DNA of 64,000 nt from JAUIAI01 sp041396685 (lineage in GTDB: Bacteria > Pseudomonadota > Gammaproteobacteria > Burkholderiales > Burkholderiaceae_E), in assembly GCA_041396685.1 (NCBI GenBank), contig JAWKYD010000005.1, positions 330,970 to 394,969 of the forward strand, in the 5' to 3' direction. Below, piece by piece: positions 45,131-54,246 of this stretch. A model generated the notes under the pieces. It was given only the letters and a program-made list of their open reading frames with translations. It was not told where the DNA came from and searched no databases. Each line of letters opens with the position of its first letter. The stretch's first letter is position 1. Made by a program: the position numbers and the translations under genes.

Positions 45131-45951
45131 CAGACGGTCCGCCAGAGTGAGGCAATCATCCGATCCACCCGCTCGCCCAGGCTGGCGCTTGCATCCTGCA
45201 TGCCCAGCGCCAGCGCCAGCGGAGCGGGCACCTTTTGACTCTTGCGATCACCGGGCACCGACGGCGCCCCGGGCACATCCTCGATCGCCACGCGCCCGGC
45301 CGGCGTCGCGCCGCGCTTGCGCCGGCCGCGATCGTCGCGCTCATCGAGGATTTCCTGCCCGGCCAGGTCATCGAGCGCGAGCGCGACTTCCGGGTCGTCT
45401 GCCAGATCCTCGATCGCCGACGGGTCGGCGCCCTTGGGCAGCTTCGGAAACGCAATGCCCGCCCGGTGATACAGGCTGTCCAGCCGCTCGACGCCCATCT
45501 TGCGGGCCATGTCGATCAGATCGCGATGGCTGGCCGCGGCGCCGTACTTGGTGGAGCGCGCCATCAGCTCGGGCGCGAACTCGGTTTCGGCCCGGCTCAG
45601 GCGCGCCTTGCCCCGCTGCCACTGCCCGACCTTGCCGATGCCGGCACGGTAGGCGGTCAGCGCGAGAATCGGGTCGCCCAGCTCGGAATACAGCTCGTCC
45701 AGGTGCGCCAGGCCCGCGCGCATGTTGACCCGCCAGTCCTGCGCATCGGCCTCGGGAACGCCGTAGCGCTCCAGCGTGTCGCGCCCAACCCGCATCAGGC
45801 CAACCCGGTTGCCCTGGCCGCCCTTGTCGTTCCAGTTGCTTTCGCGCTCGATCAGCGCTTGCAGCGCCCCGTTGGGCAACCACTCGCGCGCGGCCTCGGC
45901 CTCGATCGCGGCCTTCTGGATTTCCTCGGCACCCCCGTTCAGTCGCTTCAT
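45130..45951 (-). CDS. Virion lytic transglycosylase (SLT-like)
   Basis: A 273-residue protein with a lytic transglycosylase fold at about residues 20-115: ALIERESNWNDKGGQGNRVGLMRV with the catalytic Glu in IERES, followed by VNMRAGLAHLDELYSELGDPILALTAYRAG. The C-terminal half is charged and linker-like. In podoviruses such an enzyme is part of the internal virion core and opens peptidoglycan during DNA entry. It overlaps both neighbours by a few bases and precedes the giant polyvalent protein. Confidence 0.85.
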   Translation of the reverse strand: MKRLNGGAEEIQKAAIEAEAAREWLPNGALQALIERESNWNDKGGQGNRVGLMRVGRDTLERYGVPEADAQDWRVNMRAGLAHLDELYSELGDPILALTAYRAGIGKVGQWQRGKARLSRAETEFAPELMARSTKYGAAASHRDLIDMARKMGVERLDSLYHRAGIAFPKLPKGADPSAIEDLADDPEVALALDDLAGQEILDERDDRGRRKRGATPAGRVAIEDVPGAPSVPGDRKSQKVPAPLALALGMQDASASLGERVDRMIASLWRTV

Positions 45952-47339
45952 TCGAGTGCCCCGAATCGGCTGCGCAGCCGGGCGATCAGCTTCGGATTGA
46001 CGCCAGCGGCGCGCGCACGGTGCGCCAGGTCAAGCGCCTGCACCCGGGTCATGTCGCGCCGCCCGGAGATTGCGTCGGTGATTTCGTTGGTCAGCATCGC
46101 GGTGCGCGTCTGCTCGGGCCGCGGCTCGGTCGCACGCAGCTTGGCCAGGCGGTCGGTGAGCGCGCGCTGTTGTTGCGGGCGCATGCGATCGCCGGCCAGA
46201 TCCAGGACCGTGGCGATTTCCGACGGGTCATTCGATACCGATGTTTGCGCAACCAGCGAGGCCACCTCGCCGCCAGTCTTGGCGCTGGCCGCTTGCCGGC
46301 GCAGATTCTCGATGGCCCCCACGCCCTGCGCGTTATCGGGAAACAGCGTGCCCGGGTCGCCGCCAGGCGGTGGCTCAGTCAGCGGTGAGATGCCCGTGCC
46401 AGGCGTGAACAGGCTCGGCGTCGGAGCAATTGCCGGGGCGCCCCCAGGAACTGACGGGCCCGCCCCGATTGCTGGCGATCCGGTTCCAGGAAGTGGCGAT
46501 CCGGTTCCAGGAACTGACGATGCCGGCGCCCCGATCGCCGCATCGATCGCGCTGGCCATGCCGGCCGCGCCCGCATCGGTGGTCGTGCTGCCCTTGCCAC
46601 CAATCAGCGCACGCAGCAGATTGCCGCGCGCATTGAGATTGGCCACCTGAAGCCGGCCAGCTCGGTCGAGCCGCTTTTCTCGGGCCGCCGCCGCCGCCGT
46701 ATTGGCCGCCTGTGTCTCGGCGAACAGCGTGGCGGCGGTCGTTTGCGTGCCCCCGATGAAGTCATTGACTTGCTGGCCGAACAGCCGGAACGGCACGGTA
46801 CTGACCGCCTTGCCCTCGGCGTCGCTCACCTTCACCTGGCCATTGACGACTTCGGCCGTGTAGCCGGCGGGGATCAGGCTGGCTTCGCCCAGCAGTTGCA
46901 GCGCCCGGTTCGGATCCTGTGTCGCGATCCGCTTGCCCTCGCTGGCGGCCTCGGCGCGCAGGGTTTCCAGCGCGGTCGCCATGAGCGAAGTGTTACCGCT
47001 GGCCTGCGCCTGGTCGGACACCAGCCGGGCCAGCTCGTAGTTCGATGCCTGCGGGTTGGCCGCGCGCGCCTGCTCGGCAATGCTTTGCAGTTGCTGGCGC
47101 TGGCGCAGCCGGTCGATTTCATCCTGGCGCTTGAGGATCTGCTCATCGAGCGCGAGCTGCCGATTCTCGGCGCCCGCGTTGAACTCGGCCAGACGCGCCT
47201 CACCCTCTTGCAGTCGGAGCTGATTCAGCGCGGACTGCTCGGCCGCCTGCGCCGCAAGGCGCTGCTCCTGTTGCTGGGCGAGATAGTCTTGCGCTTCGGC
47301 CCGCAGGCCCGCCAGGAATCCTTCAGCCGCCGTCGCCAT
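45948..47339 (-). CDS. Predicted internal virion (ejection) protein, coiled-coil and linker
   Basis: A 463-residue protein. About residues 15-110 are Gln/Ala/Glu-rich and form a strong coiled coil (AQQQEQRLAAQAAEQSALNQL). A Gly/Pro/Ser-rich linker at about 270-340 contains repeats of VPGTGSP/LPGTGSP, and the last 120 residues are again helical. It lies between the GP14-like gene and the transglycosylase gene, where podovirus core proteins sit. No direct family match is recognised; the role is from position and composition. Confidence 0.65.
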   Translation of the reverse strand: MATAAEGFLAGLRAEAQDYLAQQQEQRLAAQAAEQSALNQLRLQEGEARLAEFNAGAENRQLALDEQILKRQDEIDRLRQRQQLQSIAEQARAANPQASNYELARLVSDQAQASGNTSLMATALETLRAEAASEGKRIATQDPNRALQLLGEASLIPAGYTAEVVNGQVKVSDAEGKAVSTVPFRLFGQQVNDFIGGTQTTAATLFAETQAANTAAAAAREKRLDRAGRLQVANLNARGNLLRALIGGKGSTTTDAGAAGMASAIDAAIGAPASSVPGTGSPLPGTGSPAIGAGPSVPGGAPAIAPTPSLFTPGTGISPLTEPPPGGDPGTLFPDNAQGVGAIENLRRQAASAKTGGEVASLVAQTSVSNDPSEIATVLDLAGDRMRPQQQRALTDRLAKLRATEPRPEQTRTAMLTNEITDAISGRRDMTRVQALDLAHRARAAGVNPKLIARLRSRFGALE

Positions 47340-48097
47340 CAGAGGCTCGCCGGGATGCCGTCGGCACCCGAATAGAAGTCAGGGAAAGTCACGTTGTTCG
47401 GGATAACGTAGTCAAGCGCGAACGGGCTTGGCGAGCTGTTCACGACCGGGCTTTGCGTGGTGACATTGACATTCGTGGTCCCGGCGCCGCCACCGCCACC
47501 GCCACCGCTATTGCCATCGAAGGCGCGCGCGAGCCTGGATAGGCCGTAGCCCGCAAGCGCCGCATTTCCCTGCGCCTGTTGCCCAAACGCGCGCGCTGCC
47601 AGCTCGCCAGCGGCAGAGGCATTGACGATCATCCCGCGGCCGAGCTGGTGCGTGCGATACAGAAGGTCATCGAGCTGCGCATTCAACAGCGTCGCCCGTT
47701 CTTCCTCGTACCGGTGCGCGCGATCGGTCATCTCCACCTGCGCGTTGGCCTCGGCAATCGCCATGCGGGTCAGCCCCTCATTGAGCGCGCCGCAGCACAT
47801 CACCGATGCGCACCGGATCAGCTCTTGGCGTGCCTCGGAGAACGCGCGCCGGGTCTGCACCAGCATGCGGTTTCGGGTCGATGCATAGCGCGGCACCGCC
47901 TTCTCGCGCGCGCAAATGTCCTCGGCGTGCGCCAGCTCGCACGCCCGGTAGTAGCGCTCCCAGATGTCGCGGTAGTAGGCCGCCTCATACAGTTGCTGCG
48001 ACGCGATCTGATTCTGTGCCGACGACGCCTTGTTCGACTGAAACAGGCCTACAAGCGCGCTCCCGCCGGCAATCCACGCTGCGGCTGATGTCGGCAT
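47339..48097 (-). CDS. Predicted internal virion protein (T7 gp14-like)
   Basis: A 252-residue protein from ATG 48097. It starts with a hydrophobic helix (SAAAWIAGGSALVGLFQSNKA), followed by a long Ala- and Gln-rich helical region (QNQIASQQLYEAAYYRDIWERYY) and a glycine run before the tail. This order is that of podovirus internal core proteins such as T7 gp14, which form a channel in the host envelope during DNA injection. The stop of the upstream gene shares one base with the ATG (TAATG). Family identity is by layout only. Confidence 0.65.
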   Translation of the reverse strand: MPTSAAAWIAGGSALVGLFQSNKASSAQNQIASQQLYEAAYYRDIWERYYRACELAHAEDICAREKAVPRYASTRNRMLVQTRRAFSEARQELIRCASVMCCGALNEGLTRMAIAEANAQVEMTDRAHRYEEERATLLNAQLDDLLYRTHQLGRGMIVNASAAGELAARAFGQQAQGNAALAGYGLSRLARAFDGNSGGGGGGGAGTTNVNVTTQSPVVNSSPSPFALDYVIPNNVTFPDFYSGADGIPASL

Positions 48098-48543
48098 TAC
48101 TTGAGCCTCCAAAGCATCGTGTCGGGCTCGAATCCCAGGCGAGGCGCCAGCGCGCTTGCACGGTTGCCGACACTCAGTTGCCAGTAGACCTTGCTCACCT
48201 TGCCGCGCACCAGATCCAGGCCCCAGCGCAGGAACTCCATCCCCTCGCCGCGATGCGCGCGATCCATGAACAGCCCGTTCAGCGTCAAGGTCGTCTCGTC
48301 ACCAGCGAACAGCGAGCGCCCGCCCGTCCACACCTGGTAGCCTCGCAGAACGTTCGCCGCGTCCCAGGCGCCAAGCGCCACGATCTTTTGCTCGTGCCAT
48401 GATGCCCACAACAGATCGGCCATCGGCGCATAGGCAGACTCCTGGCCGCCGTCCTCGACCCAATGCTCGCGCCCCAGGATCAGCGCCTGGCGCAAGAAGT
48501 CCTTGGCGTCGTCGGCGTCAGCCAGTTGCAGTTGGTACCTCAT
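48097..48543 (-). CDS. GNAT-like acyltransferase-fold phage protein
   Basis: A 148-residue protein from ATG 48543, which overlaps the stop of the preceding gene. The middle resembles a GNAT core: LNGLFMDRAHRGEGMEFLRWGLDLVRG stands in for the acetyl-CoA loop (R-G-x-G-M), and the end reads NRASALAPRLGFEPDTMLW. Similar GNAT-like proteins occur in tail/core gene clusters of podoviruses. Whether it is catalytic or structural cannot be told. Confidence 0.65.
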   Translation of the reverse strand: MRYQLQLADADDAKDFLRQALILGREHWVEDGGQESAYAPMADLLWASWHEQKIVALGAWDAANVLRGYQVWTGGRSLFAGDETTLTLNGLFMDRAHRGEGMEFLRWGLDLVRGKVSKVYWQLSVGNRASALAPRLGFEPDTMLWRLK

Positions 48544-50135
48544 GCGTAGACCTCCAGCAGATCGCGCCCGAACCGCACTTCGGAAACCTCGCCCTTGCCA
48601 GACAGCTCGACGCGGTAGGCGCGCGCCACGCACGAAGCCGGCAAACCCAACACCTCGCAGTCGCTCACCAGATCCTCGACGATCAGCTCGCCCCCGTCGC
48701 ACGACTCGCAGTCGTCCAGCTCATAGATGCGCACCAGCACATCGGGGTAGACCACCCGCACCAGGTAGGCGAACAGGTTCACATAGGCGCCCAGGCGCAG
48801 CGGTGGCGTGGACCAGCGCCAGGTCATGCAGTCATCGCCCGCGTCCCAGCGATAGACGCCATCGGCGGCCATGACGTACAGGAACCCGTCGGCGCCCATG
48901 TGGAAGGCCTTGGCGTCCAGATCCACCGTGACGAGCGACCCATCCTCGGGGTCAAGCACGAACGCGCCGCGCGCGCCGACACCCACATACCGGCTGCCCC
49001 AGCGCCCGCCCTTGATCGTCTGCGGGATCAGCGATTCCCAGGTGCGACGGTCGTGCAGGTTGCGGGTCAGGTTCGTCACCTGGCCGCTCGGGTCCAGGCG
49101 GATCAGCCCCTCGCGCGAGGCGTACACCACCGAGTCACCGAAGATCACCGCACTGTCGACCGAGACAATTGGCAGATCCTGTTGCACATGCTCGGCCGCG
49201 TGGCAGAACGGCGCATCGCACGAGTGATCGAGCTTGACGATCGCCGGCTGGCCACGGGTCAGCACGTAGCCGGTGTGACGCCCGGCCACGAAGCGCAGCG
49301 GCTGCGAGAAGAAGCGCATCGCGTAGGCGGCCGGCCAGTTGTGCGGGTGCATGCGCTCGGAGAATCGCAGGGTGCCACCCACCAGGCCGGCGAGCTGGCC
49401 ATCTTGCCAGGCATGCAGGTCGGTGATCCCCTTGGGCGGCGGCTCATAGGTGGCCGTTTCCAGCTCGCGGCCTGGCGCATCGAAATACACGCTCGTGCTG
49501 GCCGTGCCGATATCGACTTCGCCGGCATAGAACAGGCCCACCGCGCCCGTCTCATCCTGGCCGTTCACCTGGCCAGAGCGCGCGAGATAAATCTCGACCT
49601 TGGCGGCACACCAGCGCGCCGGGTAGGCCGTCGGTAGTCCGTCAATTGTCAGCAATTCGCCGTCAGGTGAGCGCACCGCCACCGACGGCAGCGACGGCGC
49701 GGAGCGGTTGCCCCACTTGTCCACCACCACATAGACCGCGTAGGTCTCGGAAACGTCGTGGCCCTCGGTGAGCATCGGCGGGATCACCCCGGGCGCCTTC
49801 ATCGGGTATTCAAAGCCCAGGTCGCACCACTGCTCATCGCAGGCCTTGCTGACCTCGGCCGCCTGAAGCACGCCCTGGTGCACCCGGTAGATCATCGGGC
49901 AGTCGGGGAACGGCTGCGCCCAATCGGTCGTGCAGTCACCCACGCGCACGCAGCACCGATCCACGAACAGCGAATCGCCCACCTGGTCGGACACCTTGTG
50001 CGGCGTGCGAAACCCGCGCAGCGTCTGCCCGCTCAGATCGACGTTGTGCGCCACGCAGGCGCCGGCCGCGCTTGAGCTGGCCGCGCGCGGGACGATCCCG
50101 CGGAAATGCTCGGCATTGAGCGTGATCGCCGCCAT
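48540..50135 (-). CDS. Tail tube/stabilisation protein (T7 gp12-like, beta-propeller)
   Basis: A 531-residue protein starting MAAITLNAEHFRGIVPR, the typical opening of podovirus tail proteins that read 'introduces host DNA stop and list of values'. It is mostly beta strands: a first domain (about 130-235) with GLPTAYPARWCAAKVEIYLARSG, then blade-like repeats (GTLRFSERMHPHNWP, DSVVYASREGLIRLDPSG, GADGFLYVMAADGVYRWD). Position after the adaptor-like gene and before the core proteins supports a tail tubular protein B role. It has many cysteines for this class. Confidence 0.7.
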   Translation of the reverse strand: MAAITLNAEHFRGIVPRAASSSAAGACVAHNVDLSGQTLRGFRTPHKVSDQVGDSLFVDRCCVRVGDCTTDWAQPFPDCPMIYRVHQGVLQAAEVSKACDEQWCDLGFEYPMKAPGVIPPMLTEGHDVSETYAVYVVVDKWGNRSAPSLPSVAVRSPDGELLTIDGLPTAYPARWCAAKVEIYLARSGQVNGQDETGAVGLFYAGEVDIGTASTSVYFDAPGRELETATYEPPPKGITDLHAWQDGQLAGLVGGTLRFSERMHPHNWPAAYAMRFFSQPLRFVAGRHTGYVLTRGQPAIVKLDHSCDAPFCHAAEHVQQDLPIVSVDSAVIFGDSVVYASREGLIRLDPSGQVTNLTRNLHDRRTWESLIPQTIKGGRWGSRYVGVGARGAFVLDPEDGSLVTVDLDAKAFHMGADGFLYVMAADGVYRWDAGDDCMTWRWSTPPLRLGAYVNLFAYLVRVVYPDVLVRIYELDDCESCDGGELIVEDLVSDCEVLGLPASCVARAYRVELSGKGEVSEVRFGRDLLEVYA

Positions 50136-50980
50136 CAGGCTGTCCCGGTTGCGTCGATGCAGCCGACGCAGCTCGAATTGACGATTGCATCAGTGGCAAG
50201 GGACCGCGACGAATAGATACCGCCGGTCGGGTCGTTGCTGATGATCAGATCACTCGAAGCGCCGCTGTTGTAAAGCCCGTCTCGGCCCACGCGGTATGTG
50301 TTGTTGCCGTCCGTGCCCGGCAATTCCTCGATGTACCACTTGATCTGCGCGGCCTCGCCCTGCGAACACGCGCATCCAATAGCCGGGTGCTGGTAGACGA
50401 TGGTCCCATCGGTGCCAGGCACATAACCCAGCGTGCCATCACCACTTCCGAAGCTGCCGCTATTGGTGGCGCCGCTTCCGGTGCCTCCCAGCGCGGCGCA
50501 GCCCTCGCGCAAGCCCACGCGCAGCGAACAGGTGGCCGCGTCATAGCCCTTCACTTCGAGGCAGGTGTTCTCATCGAACGTGATCGAGCCCACGAACCGC
50601 GTCAGCGCCGTGATCACGCCGCGCTGGATCGCCAGATAGTTGCAGAAGTCTTTGGTGATCCCGGCATCGCCCAGGCTTAGATCGACCTCGCAGCCGCGCT
50701 GATCGACGATCAGGTCGCCATTGCGCGAATCCACCAGCAGGATCGGCGGGGTCATGGCCGGCCAGGATTTCACCAGGCCGTTTTCGATCACGATGCCATC
50801 GCAGAGCGAGACGGTTACCCCGCCCTCGCCCGCGTCGGTCTGCTCGTCCACGGTGCAGCACGGATCCTGCACCATGATCACCTCACGCACGCGCTCGACA
50901 GGCTGGCTCGTGCTGGTGCAATCGGGGATCGTCATGCTCGGCATGGGCGAGCAGCCGCCGTTATCGGTGCAATTGCTCAT
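50135..50980 (-). CDS. Cysteine-rich phage structural protein, unknown
   Basis: A 281-residue acidic protein with about 18 cysteines, including DPCCTVDEQ and NSSCVGCID. A Gly/Ser/Thr-rich stretch (GGTGSGATNSGSFGSGDG) lies in the middle. Predicted mostly beta and soluble. It overlaps the genes on both sides by one to four bases and so belongs to the tail module. No family is recognised; an appendage or connector protein is possible. Confidence 0.65.
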   Translation of the reverse strand: MSNCTDNGGCSPMPSMTIPDCTSTSQPVERVREVIMVQDPCCTVDEQTDAGEGGVTVSLCDGIVIENGLVKSWPAMTPPILLVDSRNGDLIVDQRGCEVDLSLGDAGITKDFCNYLAIQRGVITALTRFVGSITFDENTCLEVKGYDAATCSLRVGLREGCAALGGTGSGATNSGSFGSGDGTLGYVPGTDGTIVYQHPAIGCACSQGEAAQIKWYIEELPGTDGNNTYRVGRDGLYNSGASSDLIISNDPTGGIYSSRSLATDAIVNSSCVGCIDATGTA

Positions 50981-51768
50981 AGCCGCATGCCTTCCAGGGC
51001 GGAGCGCGGCATGGCTTTGCCGCTGTTGACAAGATCGCGCTCGACACCCTCACGCGTATGGCTCAGGTAGAGCTTTTCATGGCGCGAGGCCAGGCCGAAG
51101 TTCGTCCACTTGCGCTCGGGGATCACGAACAGGCGCGATAGCGCCAGATGCTGAATCGACCGCGCGTACTTGCGCAGGAATTCGGCATCGAAAACGCACG
51201 CGTCCTCGCACGGCACGACGGTGCCCACAATCTCCAACGATCGCGCCGGGCACCGCTGAATCATTCGATGCTCGCGGATCACGAACTGATCGGGCGCGGT
51301 GTACATGAATTCCACCAGCTCGCCGCACCCGCAGATCACATTGGTCGATCCGATCACCTGGTCGGTGCCGCCGTTGGACACGGGCTTGCCATCGACCCAG
51401 GCCAGGCGCACGCGCTCGATGCACTCGCCTTCAGCCGGCGCCAGGTAGTAATCGGTCACGCACTCTTGCAGCTCGAAGAACCAGCGCCGCTTCAGGCCAC
51501 CCAGGTGCCGGGCATGATCGACGATCGCCTGGCGCAGATACTCGGCCACCACGTTCGCGGGCGCGCCCTGCGCCTCGTACTTGACCGTGGCCACCAGCGA
51601 ATCAAGCCCGATCCGCTCGGGCTCGATCAGCGTGATCGAGTCAACGCAGCCGCACGAGGCTATCCCGCAGCGCGGCGCAGGCGGCGGCTCGGGCGCGGGC
51701 GCCGGGCACGGCGGGTCGCAGTAGATCGAGGATTGCGGGTGATCATTTCCGATTGGTGAGCGCAACAT
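50977..51768 (-). CDS. Phage tail module protein, unknown
   Basis: A 263-residue protein with a Cys/Pro-rich N-terminus (CDPPCPAPAPEPPPAPRCG, SCGC) followed by a mixed domain (VAEYLRQAIVDHARHLGGLKRRWFFELQ, AWVDGKPVSN, FLRKYARSIQHLALSRLFVIPERKW). It overlaps the adaptor-like gene by 26 bases. It lies between predicted tail adaptor and tail tube genes, so a head-tail connector role is plausible but unproven. Confidence 0.65.
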   Translation of the reverse strand: MLRSPIGNDHPQSSIYCDPPCPAPAPEPPPAPRCGIASCGCVDSITLIEPERIGLDSLVATVKYEAQGAPANVVAEYLRQAIVDHARHLGGLKRRWFFELQECVTDYYLAPAEGECIERVRLAWVDGKPVSNGGTDQVIGSTNVICGCGELVEFMYTAPDQFVIREHRMIQRCPARSLEIVGTVVPCEDACVFDAEFLRKYARSIQHLALSRLFVIPERKWTNFGLASRHEKLYLSHTREGVERDLVNSGKAMPRSALEGMRL

Positions 51769-52435
51769 CTCCGCACTCCTGTTGCCTGCGCTTGTCGGTG
51801 GCCGCGCGCACGCCCACGCCGCCGGTGAAGATGCTCATATCGTCGGCCGCGGCCTGGCGCTCGGCGGGCGAAGCGATCGGCCCGCGGCGCGCCATGGCCA
51901 GTGCGTAATGCAGCACCGGGCCCATTTGCGAGCATCCAATGATGCTGTCGATGTCGCCCGCCATATCGAGCGTCAGCGGCGGGGGTTGACAGGAAACCTC
52001 GGCCTTGACCGAGAGCTTGTCACAGTCGGTGATCGCCGGCTCGATCGAGAAGCACTGCTTTGCGCCCTTGTAGCGGGTCACGGTGCGATCGGTTGTGCTC
52101 GACCAGGCCGACCCGCTCAGGCACGAAGCCTTCTCCAGCGGGTATTCAATCTCCGGGTCGTCCTCGGCCGACTCGTTGATCGAGGCCACGCGCTTGCCGC
52201 TCGCATCGAACACGCCGGTAATGCACATGATCTGGCAGCACGACTCGACGCACTGCTCGGTCCCTGGCTTCAGCTCCACATCGCAGGTGCGCGCGAACAG
52301 CTCGGGGCGCGCCTGGTACAGCTCGCATAGCCCCTCGTTCAGATACGACAGCAGTATCTGATCGTCGGGCCAGCGACGGCGCTTCAGATCCCCAAGATCA
52401 TGGCGCAGCCGGTAGAGAAGCGAAGCCAGGTCCAT
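51743..52435 (-). CDS. Head-tail adaptor protein (T7 gp11/DUF6682-like)
   Basis: A 230-residue protein. The opening LLYRLRHDLGDLKRRRWPDDQILLSYLNEGLCELYQARPELF is a characteristic helical start of podovirus adaptor (gatekeeper, tail tubular A) proteins, which have a short motif with W-x-D and a helix-rich core. A beta region with several cysteines follows, and the C-terminus is helical again (GPVLHYALAMARRGPIAS, DDMSIFTGGVG). Order with the gp12-like gene downstream supports the call. Confidence 0.72.
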   Translation of the reverse strand: MDLASLLYRLRHDLGDLKRRRWPDDQILLSYLNEGLCELYQARPELFARTCDVELKPGTEQCVESCCQIMCITGVFDASGKRVASINESAEDDPEIEYPLEKASCLSGSAWSSTTDRTVTRYKGAKQCFSIEPAITDCDKLSVKAEVSCQPPPLTLDMAGDIDSIIGCSQMGPVLHYALAMARRGPIASPAERQAAADDMSIFTGGVGVRAATDKRRQQECGDVALTNRK

Positions 52436-52438
52436 GGG

Positions 52439-52846
52439 TTACTCGACGCTGGAGCGCGCCGGCATGTCCGGGTCAGCAGGCTTGGCCGGGTCATCGCCTA
52501 CGCCCAGCGACTCGCGCAGCGTGGGCGCCAGGCTGGATAGATCGGCGTTCGGGTTCACCTTCTTGCCACGGTGCCGGTACTGGCGCTCGGTTTCCTCGCG
52601 CTGCAATCGCGCCATCTCGGCGCGATCCTCGGCGTCCTCGGCGTCGTCGGCGTCGATCATCGCGTCGATCGATTTGCCGTCGGCGAAGCGGGGCTCGACC
52701 GGATAGGCCGTCTCGAATTTGGTGCGACTGGCCAGGCGGTCACGGCCGTTCTGGTAGTCAAGCAGGCGCTTTGCGTGATCCGGCGACAGATCCAGCTCGA
52801 TGCCGTTCTTGCCGTACAGGGAAACGGGTTGCGGGTTTCGTCTCAT
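52439..52846 (-). CDS. Phage hypothetical protein, charged
   Basis: A 135-residue hydrophilic protein with an acidic middle (IDADDAEDAEDRAEMARL) and no cysteines. AGGAG precedes the ATG. It lies between the adaptor-like gene and the homing endonuclease insertion. No family is recognised. Confidence 0.65.
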   Translation of the reverse strand: MRRNPQPVSLYGKNGIELDLSPDHAKRLLDYQNGRDRLASRTKFETAYPVEPRFADGKSIDAMIDADDAEDAEDRAEMARLQREETERQYRHRGKKVNPNADLSSLAPTLRESLGVGDDPAKPADPDMPARSSVE

Positions 52847-52868
52847 GAGCGGGGGCTCCTGTTAAACT

Positions 52869-52895
52869 CCGCGCACGACAACATCGTGAGCGCGG
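52869..52895. other. Inverted repeat in front of the homing endonuclease gene
   Basis: CCGCGC-ACGA and TCGT-GA-GCGCGG can fold into a hairpin with a short loop, a few bases before the ATG of the HNH gene and just upstream of the minus-strand gene ending its start at 52846. It could be a promoter-linked element or a translation-limiting hairpin, common before homing endonuclease genes. Confidence 0.4.
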
Positions 52896-52900
52896 TAAGT

Positions 52901-53521
52901 ATGGAAACGTGGAAAGAGATTCCTGGCTTTGAAGGCTTGTACGAGGCCAGCAACCACGGCCGAGTGCGGTCCACCCGTGGCCATGTGCTTGCCGGCTATG
53001 TCGCCAAGCATGGATATGTCCGACACCTTCTGAGACGAGACGGAATGCGCAAATGCGTGTACGCACACCAGGCGGTCGCGATGGCATTTCACGGCGTGCC
53101 AGACGATGATCGCGCCGAAGTGAACCACATTGACTTTGATCGATCGAACAACCGACCAGAGAATCTTGAATGGGTCACGCGAAGCGGAAACGTCGAACAC
53201 TCCTGGTCCAGAAAACGGCGCCTGTTCCATGACGAAATCGGGCCGCTGGTAGACGAGATTTGCCGCCGTCGGCGCAACGGCGAATTGGCCAAGGACATCG
53301 CCATTTCGCTTGGCATGCCGCCATCTACGGTGAGCAGACTCTCGCGCACCGCGGTGAAGGAGTCCCGCCAGTACCGCCGGGACACCGCCAAGCGCGCAGA
53401 GGCCCTGGCGGAAAAGAAGGCGAAAGCTCGCCAGCTCTACCGCCAGGGGCACTCCCTGAAGGAGATTGCGGAGCTGGCCGGTATCCCGCTCGGCTCCGCG
53501 TTCAAGTTTTCTAGGGAGTGA
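52901..53521 (+). CDS. NUMOD4/HNH homing endonuclease
   Basis: A 206-residue protein. Residues 1-25 match NUMOD4 (WKEIPGFEGLYEASNHGRVRS). The HNH core follows (YAHQAVAMAFHG, EVNHIDFDRSNNRPENLEWVT). The C-terminal part has two helix-turn-helix-like segments (LAKDIAISLGMPPSTVSRL and LKEIAELAGIPLGSAFKFS). ATG at 52901 is used; GTG at 52886 is possible. It is the only clear plus-strand gene in the late region, so it is a self-mobile insertion between structural genes and must use its own promoter. Confidence 0.93.
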   Translation: METWKEIPGFEGLYEASNHGRVRSTRGHVLAGYVAKHGYVRHLLRRDGMRKCVYAHQAVAMAFHGVPDDDRAEVNHIDFDRSNNRPENLEWVTRSGNVEHSWSRKRRLFHDEIGPLVDEICRRRRNGELAKDIAISLGMPPSTVSRLSRTAVKESRQYRRDTAKRAEALAEKKAKARQLYRQGHSLKEIAELAGIPLGSAFKFSRE

Positions 53522-53529
53522 CACTCAGG

Positions 53530-54186
53530 TTACCCGCAGACACTCTCGCACGGGCAGCTTGCGCTGTGGCAACAAGAGGCGTGGTTGCGGTAATTGATCC
53601 GCAGATGGAAGTTCGGCCCCTTCGGTCCGCAGGTCGGGCCAGGCGGCTCACCGGGAACACCGGTGATCACGATCTTGGCCACACCAGCTCGGCCGCCGAC
53701 CATGACCGGCATGCTCGGATCCTTGCGGAACACTTCGACGGTCTGATCCGGGCCCTGGTGCATGCCAACCATCTCGGCCGTGCCCACGATTTCGGTCGTG
53801 GAACACGAGTCGTCGGGGAACAGGGTCTTGATGGTCGTGTCGCCCACCCACGGTGCCGGCGAGTTGATCCGGTCATCGAAGTGAACGTCGAACATGAAGC
53901 CCGCCTGGTAGGCCCCGGAGCGGTACGCGATCGACTCGACCTCGGAGAACGACGGGACAAGCGCCCATTCGATCTCATCGCCCACCTTCAGATTGGCGCA
54001 GTCGCAGCCGTAGATTTGCTTCAGGCGCTTGCACAGCTCGCACCAGGAAACGTCCTCATAGTTGCGATGCATGCCCATGTAGCCGACCGGATTCTCGGGC
54101 TGCACGCAGTCCGGGTCGCGATCGGGCGGGCACCCGTAGATATCGATGGGGTTCAGGTGCCCCTTGTACAGCTTGAAAACGCTCAT
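53530..54186 (-). CDS. Phage virion protein of unknown function, Cys-rich tail
   Basis: A 218-residue protein with a beta-rich core (VGDEIEWALVPSFSEVESIAY, GFMFDVHFDD, VAKIVITGVPGEPPGP) and a C-terminus dense in cysteines (CCHSASCPCESVCG). It directly follows the putative major capsid gene, the common place of head decoration or head-completion proteins. No family is recognised. Confidence 0.65.
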   Translation of the reverse strand: MSVFKLYKGHLNPIDIYGCPPDRDPDCVQPENPVGYMGMHRNYEDVSWCELCKRLKQIYGCDCANLKVGDEIEWALVPSFSEVESIAYRSGAYQAGFMFDVHFDDRINSPAPWVGDTTIKTLFPDDSCSTTEIVGTAEMVGMHQGPDQTVEVFRKDPSMPVMVGGRAGVAKIVITGVPGEPPGPTCGPKGPNFHLRINYRNHASCCHSASCPCESVCG

Positions 54187-54246
54187 GATCTTTCCTTATC
54201 GATCAGTCTCGATGCGGGCGACTGGCGCCCGCTTGATGGGGCTTGC

